The position numbers and the translations under genes were made by a program. A model generated the notes under the pieces. It ran no database searches. It had not been told where the DNA came from and saw nothing but the letters and a program-made list of their open reading frames with translations. A stretch of 64,000 bases of DNA from Veillonellaceae bacterium (lineage in GTDB: Bacteria > Bacillota > Negativicutes > Veillonellales > Dialisteraceae), in NCBI GenBank assembly GCA_025992895.1, contig DAJPGA010000001.1, forward strand, positions 2,115,001-2,179,000, written 5' to 3'. Position 1 is the first letter of the stretch; every line of letters starts with the position of its first letter. Of the stretch, positions 25,636 through 33,829 are shown one piece after another.

Positions 25636-26367
25636 ATGCCATGTAAAACCAAAGCGTCCCCGGAGGAAATGTTAGACCAGATTGCTTCATATCTCTATCA
25701 GGGTGTTACGATTACCCAGGCAGCTGAAAATCTTCATATGAGCCGCATAACATTCAGGAAATGGGTCCTCCGGTATAAAGAGGAGGGCTTTAAGGGATTG
25801 CGGCCCAGGCAGCATTTGTCTTACTACTCCAATCAGATGAAGATCCAGGCCGTAAAGGAATATCTTAAAGGCGGTGTTTCCATGCTTTCCGTCTGTGCCA
25901 AATACAGAATTTCCGGCACACTCTCCCTTAAAACATGGATTGAGGCGTATAATGAGCATAAGTTGACAGACCTCGTTTCTGAAGGAGGAGATCTTATGGG
26001 CAAACGCCAGCAATCGGTCAAGGAAGAGCGAGTCAGAATCGTTCAGGAGTGCATCGCCAGTGGATGCGATTATAACAAGATAGCCAAGAAGTACAACATG
26101 TCCTACCAAACGCTCTACACATGGGTAAAAAAGTTCAAGGAAATGGGCGAAGTTGGTCTTGAGGATTACAGAGGAAAGCCGATCAGGCTCCAAACGCCCC
26201 GGACCGAAGAAGAACAGCTGCGTCAGGAGAATGCCAGACTTCTTGAAGAACAGAAGGATCTTATAGCAGAGATTGCCCTGCTAAAAAAAAAGATGGAGAT
26301 AGAGGAAAGGTTGCGTTCCTCGAAGGATTCAGCCTTACTCACCTTCTCAGAGATTTTAAAGCCATAA
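25636..26367 (+). CDS. IS3 transposase OrfA, copy 2
   Basis: 243 residues, identical in sequence to OrfA of copy 1. The -1 shift at 26283-26292 would divert translation into OrfB after codon 219. Confidence 0.92.
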   Translation: MPCKTKASPEEMLDQIASYLYQGVTITQAAENLHMSRITFRKWVLRYKEEGFKGLRPRQHLSYYSNQMKIQAVKEYLKGGVSMLSVCAKYRISGTLSLKTWIEAYNEHKLTDLVSEGGDLMGKRQQSVKEERVRIVQECIASGCDYNKIAKKYNMSYQTLYTWVKKFKEMGEVGLEDYRGKPIRLQTPRTEEEQLRQENARLLEEQKDLIAEIALLKKKMEIEERLRSSKDSALLTFSEILKP

Positions 26368-27239
26368 AAGAAGTCCATGAAGAAACCAACATCTCCATAG
26401 AAAGTCTCTGCCGACTCTCAAAGGTCTCCCGGGCAGCTTATTACGGATGGCTGAATCATATTAAGAGCGGCCGTGAACTGCTGAGAGAAAAGGTCGCACA
26501 GGAGGTCATGAAAACCCATCAGGAATATCCGGATATGGGATACCGCCGGATTAACGATTGGATCAAGAAGGATGACAACATCAATATAAATGTAAGCGAC
26601 AGTCTGGTTCTTCGTATCATGCGGATACTTAATATTAAGTCCGTGATCAAGTACAAGACCGATGGTTGCACTCGTAACGCAAAGGATCCAAAGTACATTT
26701 TTGAAAACCTGCTGAACCGTGACTTTGATGCCGGCGTGTCCAATGCAAGATGGATGACGGATGTCACTGAATTCAAGTACACAACTGCTGATGGAGTTTT
26801 GCACAAGTTATATTTAAGCGCGATTATTGACGGCCATGATCGCCGGATTGTCTCTTATGTCATCGGCGACAGGAACAATACTGCACTGGCTTTTGAGACA
26901 ATGGAAAAGGCACTTAAAGAGAATCCTGGAGAACATCCAATGATTCATACCGACCGCGGATTCCAGTATACAAGCAACGGATTCCATAAGATTGTTGAAA
27001 AAGCAGGACTGGTTCACAGCATGTCCCGTGTAGGCTGCTGTGCAGACAACGGTCTGATGGAAGGGTTCTGGGGAATGCTGAAGCGCGAACGTTACTACAC
27101 ACGTAAATTCACCAGCCGTAAAGCAGTGGTAAGCATGATCAACGGCTACATCTACTTCTACAACAACAAACGCATTCAGCGCAAATTACATCTTTTAGCT
27201 CCAATGGAAGTATTCAACGCAGCTCCAATGGCCGCATGA
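26292..27239 (+). CDS. IS3 transposase OrfB, copy 2
   Basis: The -1 frame from the slippery site (first codons GAT GGA GAT) to the TGA at 27239; the DDE residues are all present. An internal ATG lies at 26508. Confidence 0.92.
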   Translation, partial: DGDRGKVAFLEGFSLTHLLRDFKAIKEVHEETNISIESLCRLSKVSRAAYYGWLNHIKSGRELLREKVAQEVMKTHQEYPDMGYRRINDWIKKDDNININVSDSLVLRIMRILNIKSVIKYKTDGCTRNAKDPKYIFENLLNRDFDAGVSNARWMTDVTEFKYTTADGVLHKLYLSAIIDGHDRRIVSYVIGDRNNTALAFETMEKALKENPGEHPMIHTDRGFQYTSNGFHKIVEKAGLVHSMSRVGCCADNGLMEGFWGMLKRERYYTRKFTSRKAVVSMINGYIYFYNNKRIQRKLHLLAPMEVFNAAPMAA

Positions 27240-27304
27240 TTAAGATTAAAGTACGATTAGATTTTTTATGATATTTATTTGTCTGTATTAACAAATCCGC
27301 ACCA

Positions 27305-27545
27305 ACCTTGCTGACGCAAGCGGAAAACATGGTGGCAAAGGAAAAAGAAAAACCATAAAACCGAGCTGACGCTCGAGGGAATGCGGTCTCAGGGCCGTAG
27401 GCCGGTTTTAACCTTGCTCCGGGAGGAGAAGGTGGCGCCGAAGGCGACGGATGAGTTGCATTTCCTTCAGCCGAAGGCTGGTTGTAATGTTTTACGGTTT
27501 TTAAGTTTTTACGGTTTTTAAGCTTTTATGGTTTTCCCTCCTCCC
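27305..27545. repeat. Mosaic repeat tract between IS copy 2 and DUF559
   Basis: Contains GGCC-GTA-GGCC, CTCC-GGGA-GGAG, CGCC-GAA-GGCG and CAGCC-GAA-GGCTG cassettes. Positions 27412-27490 are the uninterrupted counterpart of the locus split by IS copy 1. It ends with short ACGGTTTTTAAG repeats. Confidence 0.75.
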
Positions 27546-27620
27546 CATCTTCACTTTTCGTATATTTTCCTGTATATATAAAGATGTGAGATTCTTTTTA
27601 TATTTCTACTGGAGGGATTC

Positions 27621-28013
27621 ATGATGCCTGAATATACACCTGCTCCTTTTAATAAAGAAATGAAGAAACGCTCTCAGTCCTTACGACGCAAAATGACGGA
27701 AGCTGAATCAAAGCTTTGGTATCAATGTCTGAAGAAGCACTATTATCACTTTCACCGGCAGTACGTTATTAGCTCTTTCATCGCCGATTTCTATTGCCCG
27801 TCCGCCCGCCTTGCTATCGAGCTGGACGGCTCACAACATTATTCAGAGATGGGTCTCAGATATGATCAATGGCGGACGGGCAAATTAAATGATAAGGGAA
27901 TCGCCGTACTCCGTTTCACAAATTTAGACGTCTTTAAAAAGTTCGACGATGTAAAAGATTATATTGACTACATTACAACAGAACGACTTAAAAAATTAGG
28001 GAAGAGCATCTGA
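27621..28013 (+). CDS. DUF559 PD-(D/E)XK nuclease-like protein
   Basis: A 130-residue paralogue of the gene at 8701, sharing the N-terminal basic helix, AESKLWYQCLKKH, and the C-terminal YITTERLKKLGK. Here the nuclease core is intact: FIADFYCPSARLAIELDGSQHY, with Asp56, Glu67 and Asp69 as probable metal ligands. It is flanked on both sides by mosaic repeat tracts and by same-orientation IS copies 2 and 3. GGAGGG precedes two adjacent ATGs (27621 and 27624). A DNA-nicking role at mismatches or hairpins is plausible from the fold but unproven. Confidence 0.85.
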   Translation: MMPEYTPAPFNKEMKKRSQSLRRKMTEAESKLWYQCLKKHYYHFHRQYVISSFIADFYCPSARLAIELDGSQHYSEMGLRYDQWRTGKLNDKGIAVLRFTNLDVFKKFDDVKDYIDYITTERLKKLGKSI

Positions 28014-28029
28014 TACCAGAAGAAATTTA

Positions 28030-28245
28030 GACCATAGAATGCCAAGCCTTGCTTGGCAGAGGAAAAGCACAAAACCATAAAACCTCGCTGCGCTCGAGGA
28101 AATACAACTCATCCGTCAGGCATCAGAACTTAAGGCCTGCCACCTTCCCTTCCAGGGCAAGGTCAAGGGCGAAACCATAAAACCTCGCTTTGCTCGAGGA
28201 AATGCAACTCATCCGTCAGGCATCAGAACTTGAGGCCTGACACCT
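28030..28245. repeat. Mosaic repeat tract between DUF559 and IS copy 3
   Basis: Two near-identical tandem units of about 95 bases. Each runs ACCATAAAACCTCGCT, CTCGAGGAAAT, AACTCATCCGTCAGGCATCAG and GGCCTG.CACCTT, and the second is cut at CACCT by the IS. Confidence 0.75.
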
Positions 28246-28304
28246 TGGTATGATTCAACAAGAAAGACAGAATAATATCATAAATATATTAGGAGGTCAT
28301 TCTT

Positions 28305-28970
28305 ATGCCATGTAAAACCAAAGCGTCCCCGGAGGAAATGTTAGACCAGATTGCTTCATATCTCTATCAGGGTGTTACGATTACCCAGGCAGCTGAAAAT
28401 CTTCATATGAGCCGCATAACATTCAGGAAATGGGTCCTCCGGTATAAAGAGGAGGGCTTTAAGGGATTGCGGCCCAGGCAGCATTTGTCTTACTACTCCA
28501 ATCAGATGAAGATCCAGGCCGTAAAGGAATATCTTAAAGGCGGTGTTTCCATGCTTTCCGTCTGTGCCAAATACAGAATTTCCGGCACACTCTCCCTTAA
28601 AACATGGATTGAGGCGTATAATGAGCATAAGTTGACAGACCTCGTTTCTGAAGGAGGAGATCTTATGGGCAAACGCCAGCAATCGGTCAAGGAAGAGCGA
28701 GTCAGAATCGTTCAGGAGTGCATCGCCAGTGGATGCGATTATAACAAGATAGCCAAGAAGTACAACATGTCCTACCAAACGCTCTACACATGGGTAAAAA
28801 AGTTCAAGGAAATGGGCGAAGTTGGTCTTGAGGATTACAGAGGAAAGCCGATCAGGCTCCAAACGCCCCGGACCGAAGAAGAACAGCTGCGTCAGGAGAA
28901 TGCCAGACTTCTTGAAGAACAGAAGGATCTTATAGCAGAGATTGCCCTGCTAAAAAAAAGATGGAGATAG
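28305..28970 (+). CDS. IS3 transposase OrfA, copy 3, shortened
   Basis: 221 residues. Because one A is missing, the frame ends LLKKRWR instead of continuing to 243 residues. OrfB is now in the +1 rather than the -1 frame, so the usual -1 shift no longer gives OrfAB. Transcriptional slippage on the A8 run might still restore some fusion. Confidence 0.9.
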   Translation: MPCKTKASPEEMLDQIASYLYQGVTITQAAENLHMSRITFRKWVLRYKEEGFKGLRPRQHLSYYSNQMKIQAVKEYLKGGVSMLSVCAKYRISGTLSLKTWIEAYNEHKLTDLVSEGGDLMGKRQQSVKEERVRIVQECIASGCDYNKIAKKYNMSYQTLYTWVKKFKEMGEVGLEDYRGKPIRLQTPRTEEEQLRQENARLLEEQKDLIAEIALLKKRWR

Positions 28971-29907
28971 AGGAAAGGTTGCGTTCCTCGAAGGATTCAG
29001 CCTTACTCACCTTCTCAGAGATTTTAAAGCCATAAAAGAAGTCCATGAAGAAACCAACATCTCCATAGAAAGTCTCTGCCGACTCTCAAAGGTCTCCCGG
29101 GCAGCTTATTACGGATGGCTGAATCATATTAAGAGCGGCCGTGAACTGCTGAGAGAAAAGGTCGCACAGGAGGTCATGAAAACCCATCAGGAATATCCGG
29201 ATATGGGATACCGCCGGATTAACGATTGGATCAAGAAGGATGACAACATCAATATAAATGTAAGCGACAGTCTGGTTCTTCGTATCATGCGGATACTTAA
29301 TATTAAGTCCGTGATCAAGTACAAGACCGATGGTTGCACTCGTAACGCAAAGGATCCAAAGTACATTTTTGAAAACCTGCTGAACCGTGACTTTGATGCC
29401 GGCGTGTCCAATGCAAGATGGATGACGGATGTCACTGAATTCAAGTACACAACTGCTGATGGAGTTTTGCACAAGTTATATTTAAGCGCGATTATTGACG
29501 GCCATGATCGCCGGATTGTCTCTTATGTCATCGGCGACAGGAACAATACTGCACTGGCTTTTGAGACAATGGAAAAGGCACTTAAAGAGAATCCTGGAGA
29601 ACATCCAATGATTCATACCGACCGCGGATTCCAGTATACAAGCAACGGATTCCATAAGATTGTTGAAAAAGCAGGACTGGTTCACAGCATGTCCCGTGTA
29701 GGCTGCTGTGCAGACAACGGTCTGATGGAAGGGTTCTGGGGAATGCTGAAGCGCGAACGTTACTACACACGTAAATTCACCAGCCGTAAAGCAGTGGTAA
29801 GCATGATCAACGGCTACATCTACTTCTACAACAACAAACGCATTCAGCGCAAATTACATCTTTTAGCTCCAATGGAAGTATTCAACGCAGCTCCAATGGC
29901 TGCATGA
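28960..29907 (+). CDS. IS3 transposase OrfB, copy 3
   Basis: The integrase part is unchanged and ends in AAPMAA with all three DDE residues. It can be reached from OrfA only by an altered shift or from the internal ATG at 29176. Confidence 0.88.
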   Translation, partial: DGDRGKVAFLEGFSLTHLLRDFKAIKEVHEETNISIESLCRLSKVSRAAYYGWLNHIKSGRELLREKVAQEVMKTHQEYPDMGYRRINDWIKKDDNININVSDSLVLRIMRILNIKSVIKYKTDGCTRNAKDPKYIFENLLNRDFDAGVSNARWMTDVTEFKYTTADGVLHKLYLSAIIDGHDRRIVSYVIGDRNNTALAFETMEKALKENPGEHPMIHTDRGFQYTSNGFHKIVEKAGLVHSMSRVGCCADNGLMEGFWGMLKRERYYTRKFTSRKAVVSMINGYIYFYNNKRIQRKLHLLAPMEVFNAAPMAA

Positions 29908-29972
29908 TTAAGATTAAAGTACGATTAGATTTTTTATGATATTTATTTGTCTGTATTAACAAATCCGCACCA

Positions 29973-30135
29973 CCTTCTCTTCCAGAGCAAGGTCAAGTGC
30001 AAAACCATACAACCTCGCTCCGCTCGAGGGAACCTTTTATAAAAAACGATGAATACTGCACCCCTTCAGTCAGGCATCAGTATTGAGGCCTGACAGCTCC
30101 CCCGTGGGGGCGCCTTTCCGCTATCGTTCTTACCG
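29973..30135. repeat. Mosaic repeat tract right of IS copy 3
   Basis: Begins CCTTCTCTTCCAGAGCAAGG, continues with CCTCGCTCCGCTCGAGG and a GTCAGGC/GCCTGAC palindrome, then CTCCCCC/GGGGGCG. Joined to 28245 it rebuilds an unbroken tract. Confidence 0.7.
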
Positions 30136-30180
30136 CTATGTTACTTCGCCTACTGAGTCCTAATTTCCATCCCCCTCAAA

Positions 30181-30213
30181 AAAAAGGATGTACACTGTCG
30201 TGTACATCCTTTT
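30181..30213. terminator. Terminator after the universal stress gene
   Basis: AAAAGGATGTACAC pairs with GTGTACATCCTTTT with a four-base loop. It begins within the last codons of the convergent-reading usp gene and flanks its stop. Confidence 0.8.
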
Positions 30214-30215
30214 GC

Positions 30216-30665
30216 TTATTTCACAATAAGTACGGGGCATTTGGAGCGGCTGACCATGTAGCTGGATACCGACCCCATGAAGATGCCTTTGAGCGGTCCG
30301 AGGCCGCGGCTTCCCATGACTACGAGGTCGATGCCGTTGTCTTCGGCCATGTTCAGGAGAACGGGTCCCGGGGAACCTACTTCGTAGAGTTCTTCGACCG
30401 GGATGTCTTTCGGAATCATTGCCTTTGCTTCTGCGATGTCCTTCTGGCACTGGCCTTCTCTGTCTTCGAGGAGTTTTGTCGTGAGGCAGCCTTCTGCGAT
30501 GGATACCTGATCAAAATTGCTCATGGCAGAAACCATATTGCAAACCGAAGCGATGTATATTTTCGTCCCATCACCGGCGGCCGCGAGGTCCGATGCTTGC
30601 TGCACCGCTTTTTTCGCATGGTCGGAGCCGTCGTACGGCACCAGGATTTTCTTGTACTTTAACAT
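30216..30665 (-). CDS. Universal stress protein, UspA family
   Basis: A 149-residue single Usp domain. KILVPYDGSDHAKKAVQQA at the N-terminus carries the nucleotide-site aspartate. GSRGLGPLKGIFMGSVSSYMV is the G-2X-G-9X-G(S/T) ATP-binding motif, so it is probably an ATP-binding Usp. Such proteins are cytoplasmic and induced under starvation or acid stress. It stands alone with GGCGGAG before the ATG. Confidence 0.93.
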   Translation of the reverse strand: MLKYKKILVPYDGSDHAKKAVQQASDLAAAGDGTKIYIASVCNMVSAMSNFDQVSIAEGCLTTKLLEDREGQCQKDIAEAKAMIPKDIPVEELYEVGSPGPVLLNMAEDNGIDLVVMGSRGLGPLKGIFMGSVSSYMVSRSKCPVLIVK

Positions 30666-30791
30666 AAAATCTCCGCCTTTCTCTTCAGAAATGGATGCGG
30701 AACGCCCTTTGGCTTTCCTCTTTCGACTTATTATACCATGAATCGGAATTCATCGTTAATAGGATTTTTAAACAGTTTCTTCGAAAAAGGC

Positions 30792-31865
30792 TCAAAAAAT
30801 GAATGTGTCGGCGTCTGCTTCTTCCTTTGGATTGTGGAAAGGTACGACGATGGAGAAATGGTTGCTCTCTTCGAGGTCCTGCATTTCCCTTCTTGTCAGG
30901 TGATTCGGCCAGAGGGTGAATTCTGCGCGGCCTTCAGAGAGGTATTCGCCCGCTCTTCCGTAGCCATGGACGGAGCCTGTCAGAAGAATGCCCATGTCCG
31001 GATTATCATCAGCGAGGCGGCGGCTGAAGGATTTGGCCAGCTGCGCGTCGGTCAGGAGGTAAATGCCGCCTTTCTCCACAGTTTCCTCATCCCACGCTTT
31101 GAAAACGGAGTACGGCATATCAAGGACAGCGTCCCTTGCGAAATACTTTCTATGCGCCAGATTCAGCCATTCATCGTAAAGCTTCGGAGACATATAGATC
31201 GGATGATTATCGCCCATTCTCTCGCGGATGAGGACGGCAATCGAAAGACCCCTGCCATAGTGCGGCACCGGCAGCAGAAGCGGTTTGTCGTCCTTCACCA
31301 TGTCTTCCACTGTCTTCATCACAGCATCACGCATCTCATCTCCGCGGTCCTCGCGGCTGTAGGCAGCATCGATCACGGCAAGATCAGCCGTCATGCCGCG
31401 GACATCGTCGCAGCGGTAGAAAGGATCTCCCTCGCGGTAATCCCCCGAGAAGAAAAGCTTCTTTCCTTCGATTTCAATCAGAAACCACACCGCGCCCGCG
31501 CAGTGCCCTGTCCTGCCCCAGGTCACCCGAAAATCCGGAGAAAGCTCCAGCTCCGGTGCCGTCGAGTCAAGGATCATCGTATTCAAAGGCTTGTGATGGA
31601 TCTGACGGTACGTCTGATTCGACATCAGCACCTGCCCCGTGAATCCGTTTTCTTCCAAAAAATGAATTGCTCCCGTATGATCCCTGTGCGAATGCGTCAC
31701 AAAAAGATAATCCGCACGGCGGATCTGCTCCATCGATAAATCCGGGACACGATCCATCCCGTCCGTGGACGTTCCCGCGTCCACCAGGAAAGCATGCCGC
31801 TCCCCTTCCACATAAAAGCAGTTGCGGCCCTGATCTCCGACACCGCCTGCAATATAAAAGCGCAT
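30792..31865 (-). CDS. Metallo-beta-lactamase-fold hydrolase
   Basis: A 357-residue MBL-fold protein. The metal site is seen in FLVDAGTSTDG, THSHRDHTGAIHFLE, a third histidine in GRTGHCAGAVWFLIE and FFSGDYREGDP. This order resembles RNase J/CPSF-like and exonuclease-type MBL proteins, but the beta-CASP motifs are not clear to me. The ATG at 31865 has CGGAGGAACAT upstream; longer in-frame starts lack a ribosome site and run through a low-quality N-terminal extension. The substrate is unknown. Confidence 0.8.
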   Translation of the reverse strand: MRFYIAGGVGDQGRNCFYVEGERHAFLVDAGTSTDGMDRVPDLSMEQIRRADYLFVTHSHRDHTGAIHFLEENGFTGQVLMSNQTYRQIHHKPLNTMILDSTAPELELSPDFRVTWGRTGHCAGAVWFLIEIEGKKLFFSGDYREGDPFYRCDDVRGMTADLAVIDAAYSREDRGDEMRDAVMKTVEDMVKDDKPLLLPVPHYGRGLSIAVLIRERMGDNHPIYMSPKLYDEWLNLAHRKYFARDAVLDMPYSVFKAWDEETVEKGGIYLLTDAQLAKSFSRRLADDNPDMGILLTGSVHGYGRAGEYLSEGRAEFTLWPNHLTRREMQDLEESNHFSIVVPFHNPKEEADADTFIF

Positions 31866-31942
31866 ATGTTCCTCCGGCTCTGAAACGGCCCGTCCCAAAA
31901 GAGCCCGGGAAGGGCCGGCGGACATCTCCGCCTGAAAAACAA

Positions 31943-31972
31943 AAAGAGACTGCATAGAAGAGCAGCCTCTTT
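31943..31972 (-). terminator. Terminator after the secreted hypothetical gene
   Basis: AAAGAG.CTGC pairs with GCAG.CTCTTT around ATAGAAGA. It lies between the gene ending at 32049 and the downstream MBL gene. Confidence 0.7.
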
Positions 31973-32048
31973 GCTAAATTTCTTTGAACTTGTCCTTATA
32001 TTATAGCCGTTTTGTCCATTTTTGTAAATCCAAATCAATGGCAGGAAA

Positions 32049-32504
32049 TTACAGATTGCTTCCACGGGTCAGGCGATACAGCGTCATGTAAATTTCCTCT
32101 GCCTCATCAGCCGGATCTTCCTGTTTTCCCATGTACGTCGAAGCATTGCCGTCCGAATCATACACATTTTCCAGCTTATTCAGGATACGGTAACGGATCT
32201 GCGAAGGCCCCATCTGATCAGCCCCGACAGCCGTATCATACTGGAGAATCTTGTCCACCATCTTGTAATTGCCATAATCCGGATAAGACAGCGGATCCTT
32301 ATATACCTCAGCATAAAGCTTACCGCGGATAATCGGCAGATCCCCGGCAGAAACCGGATCCCTCTCCACCGTCTCCATATCCGCATACACTCTCTCATCA
32401 TCACTCACATACACCACAGCAAACCGTCCCGGATCATCCAGAAGCTTCTGTGAATTGACAGGCTTAGCCGCCATAGCCACACAAGGAATCGCCAAAGCCA
32501 GCAT
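32049..32504 (-). CDS. Hypothetical exported protein, start uncertain
   Basis: I do not recognise the family. The 151-residue frame begins MLALAIPCVAMAAKPVNS, the hydrophobic core and AxA-type cleavage site of a signal peptide. The basic N-terminal part is missing: the in-frame codons just upstream read RVFIKAA, which would complete a normal signal sequence, but no ATG, GTG or TTG is available before a TATAAT and the repeat tract. The mature part has conserved-looking YADMETVERDPVSAG and IRYRILNKLENVYD. Either it starts at the weakly supported ATG at 32504 or its 5' end was damaged when the repeat tract arrived. Confidence 0.6.
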   Translation of the reverse strand: MLALAIPCVAMAAKPVNSQKLLDDPGRFAVVYVSDDERVYADMETVERDPVSAGDLPIIRGKLYAEVYKDPLSYPDYGNYKMVDKILQYDTAVGADQMGPSQIRYRILNKLENVYDSDGNASTYMGKQEDPADEAEEIYMTLYRLTRGSNL

Positions 32505-32559
32505 AGCCGCCTTGATGAATACACGTATATAGGACTATTATAACTGCTTTGGAAAAATG

Positions 32560-32797
32560 GTGCAAAAGGAGAGGGAAAATGGGGAATGGGGAAAACAGTG
32601 AAAACCGGACAACCGAAGGAAAACCGGACAACCGAGTCTGACGCAAACGGAAAATATGCCAACAAAAAGGCTTCCCCACGGGGGAGCTGGCGTCGGAGAC
32701 GACCGAAACAGAAGTTCCACGGACGAAGTCCGGTTGTAAGGTTTTCCATCGAACGAAGTTCGGTTTAAGGGTGTTGACCTTGCTCCGAAAGGAGAAG
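32560..32797. repeat. Mosaic repeat tract left of the nested IS pair
   Basis: Dense run of cassettes: GTC-GGA-GAC, CGGAC-GAA-GTCCG (32720-32732), CGAAC-GAA-GTTCG (32750-32762) and CTCC-GAAA-GGAG (32783-32794). The repeated phrase AAAACCGGACAACCGA occurs twice. It reads in the GNA-loop orientation on the plus strand. Confidence 0.75.
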
Positions 32798-33770
32798 TGG
32801 TGCGGATTTGTTAATACAGACAAATAAATATCATAAAAAATCTAATCGTACTTTAATCTTAATCATGCAGCCATTGGAGCTGCGTTGAATACTTCCATTG
32901 GAGCTAAAAGATGTAATTTGCGCTGAATGCGTTTGTTGTTGTAGAAGTAGATGTAGCCGTTGATCATGCTTACCACTGCTTTACGGCTGGTGAATTTACG
33001 TGTGTAGTAACGTTCGCGCTTCAGCATTCCCCAGAACCCTTCCATCAGACCGTTGTCTGCACAGCAGCCTACACGGGACATGCTGTGAACCAGTCCTGCT
33101 TTTTCAACAATCTTATGGAATCCGTTGCTTGTATACTGGAATCCGCGGTCGGTATGAATCATTGGATGTTCTCCAGGATTCTCTTTAAGTGCCTTTTCCA
33201 TTGTCTCAAAAGCCAGTGCAGTATTGTTCCTGTCGCCGATGACATAAGAGACAATCCGGCGATCATGGCCGTCAATAATCGCGCTTAAATATAACTTGTG
33301 CAAAACTCCATCAGCAGTTGTGTACTTGAATTCAGTGACATCCGTCATCCATCTTGCATTGGACACGCCGGCATCAAAGTCACGGTTCAGCAGGTTTTCA
33401 AAAATGTACTTTGGATCCTTTGCGTTACGAGTGCAACCATCGGTCTTGTACTTGATCACGGACTTAATATTAAGTATCCGCATGATACGAAGAACCAGAC
33501 TGTCGCTTACATTTATATTGATGTTGTCATCCTTCTTGATCCAATCGTTAATCCGGCGGTATCCCATATCCGGATATTCCTGATGGGTTTTCATGACCTC
33601 CTGTGCGACCTTTTCTCTCAGCAGTTCACGGCCGCTCTTAATATGATTCAGCCATCCGTAATAAGCTGCCCGGGAGACCTTTGAGAGTCGGCAGAGACTT
33701 TCTATGGAGATGTTGGTTTCTTCATGGACTTCTTTTATGGCTTTAAAATCTCTGAGAAGGTGAGTAAGGC
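32798..33770 (-). mobile_element. IS3-family element, copy 4, truncated
   Basis: 973 bp. The orfB-side terminal repeat is intact at 32798, but the element stops in the first codons of orfB at 33770, directly against the left end of inverted copy 5. All of orfA and its terminal repeat are missing. No matching target duplication is found between its left flank and the right flank of copy 5. Confidence 0.93.
32863..33770 (-). pseudogene. IS3 transposase OrfB, copy 4, 5'-truncated
   Basis: The integrase core and DDE residues are intact, but the OrfA part and the first dozen OrfB codons are gone. Across the junction a fortuitous TTG in copy 5 opens a 307-residue frame (33786) that could express an OrfB-only protein. 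Confidence 0.88.
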
Positions 33771-33829
33771 TGGTATGATTCAACAAGAAAGACAGAATAA
33801 TATCATAAATATATTAGGAGGTCATTCTT

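Larger units (their letters stand above)
25577..27304 (+). mobile_element. IS3-family element, copy 2, complete
   Basis: 1728 bp, nearly identical to copy 1, with target duplication ACCT (25573-25576 and 27305-27308). It differs at a few positions, for example GACAAAATAAT in the left repeat and GCC for GCT in the penultimate region of orfB. The A9 slippery run is intact at 26283-26291. Confidence 0.95.
28246..29972 (+). mobile_element. IS3-family element, copy 3, with a 1-bp deletion in the frameshift site
   Basis: 1727 bp in the same orientation as copy 2. It is flanked by a 3-bp duplication CCT (28243-28245 and 29973-29975). The slippery run has eight A residues (28952-28959) where the other complete copies have nine. 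Confidence 0.93.

Noticed and set aside
28030..28245. Possible CRISPR-like array because of repeated units
   Set aside because: Units are tandem with no unique spacers of regular length, and no cas genes are in the window.
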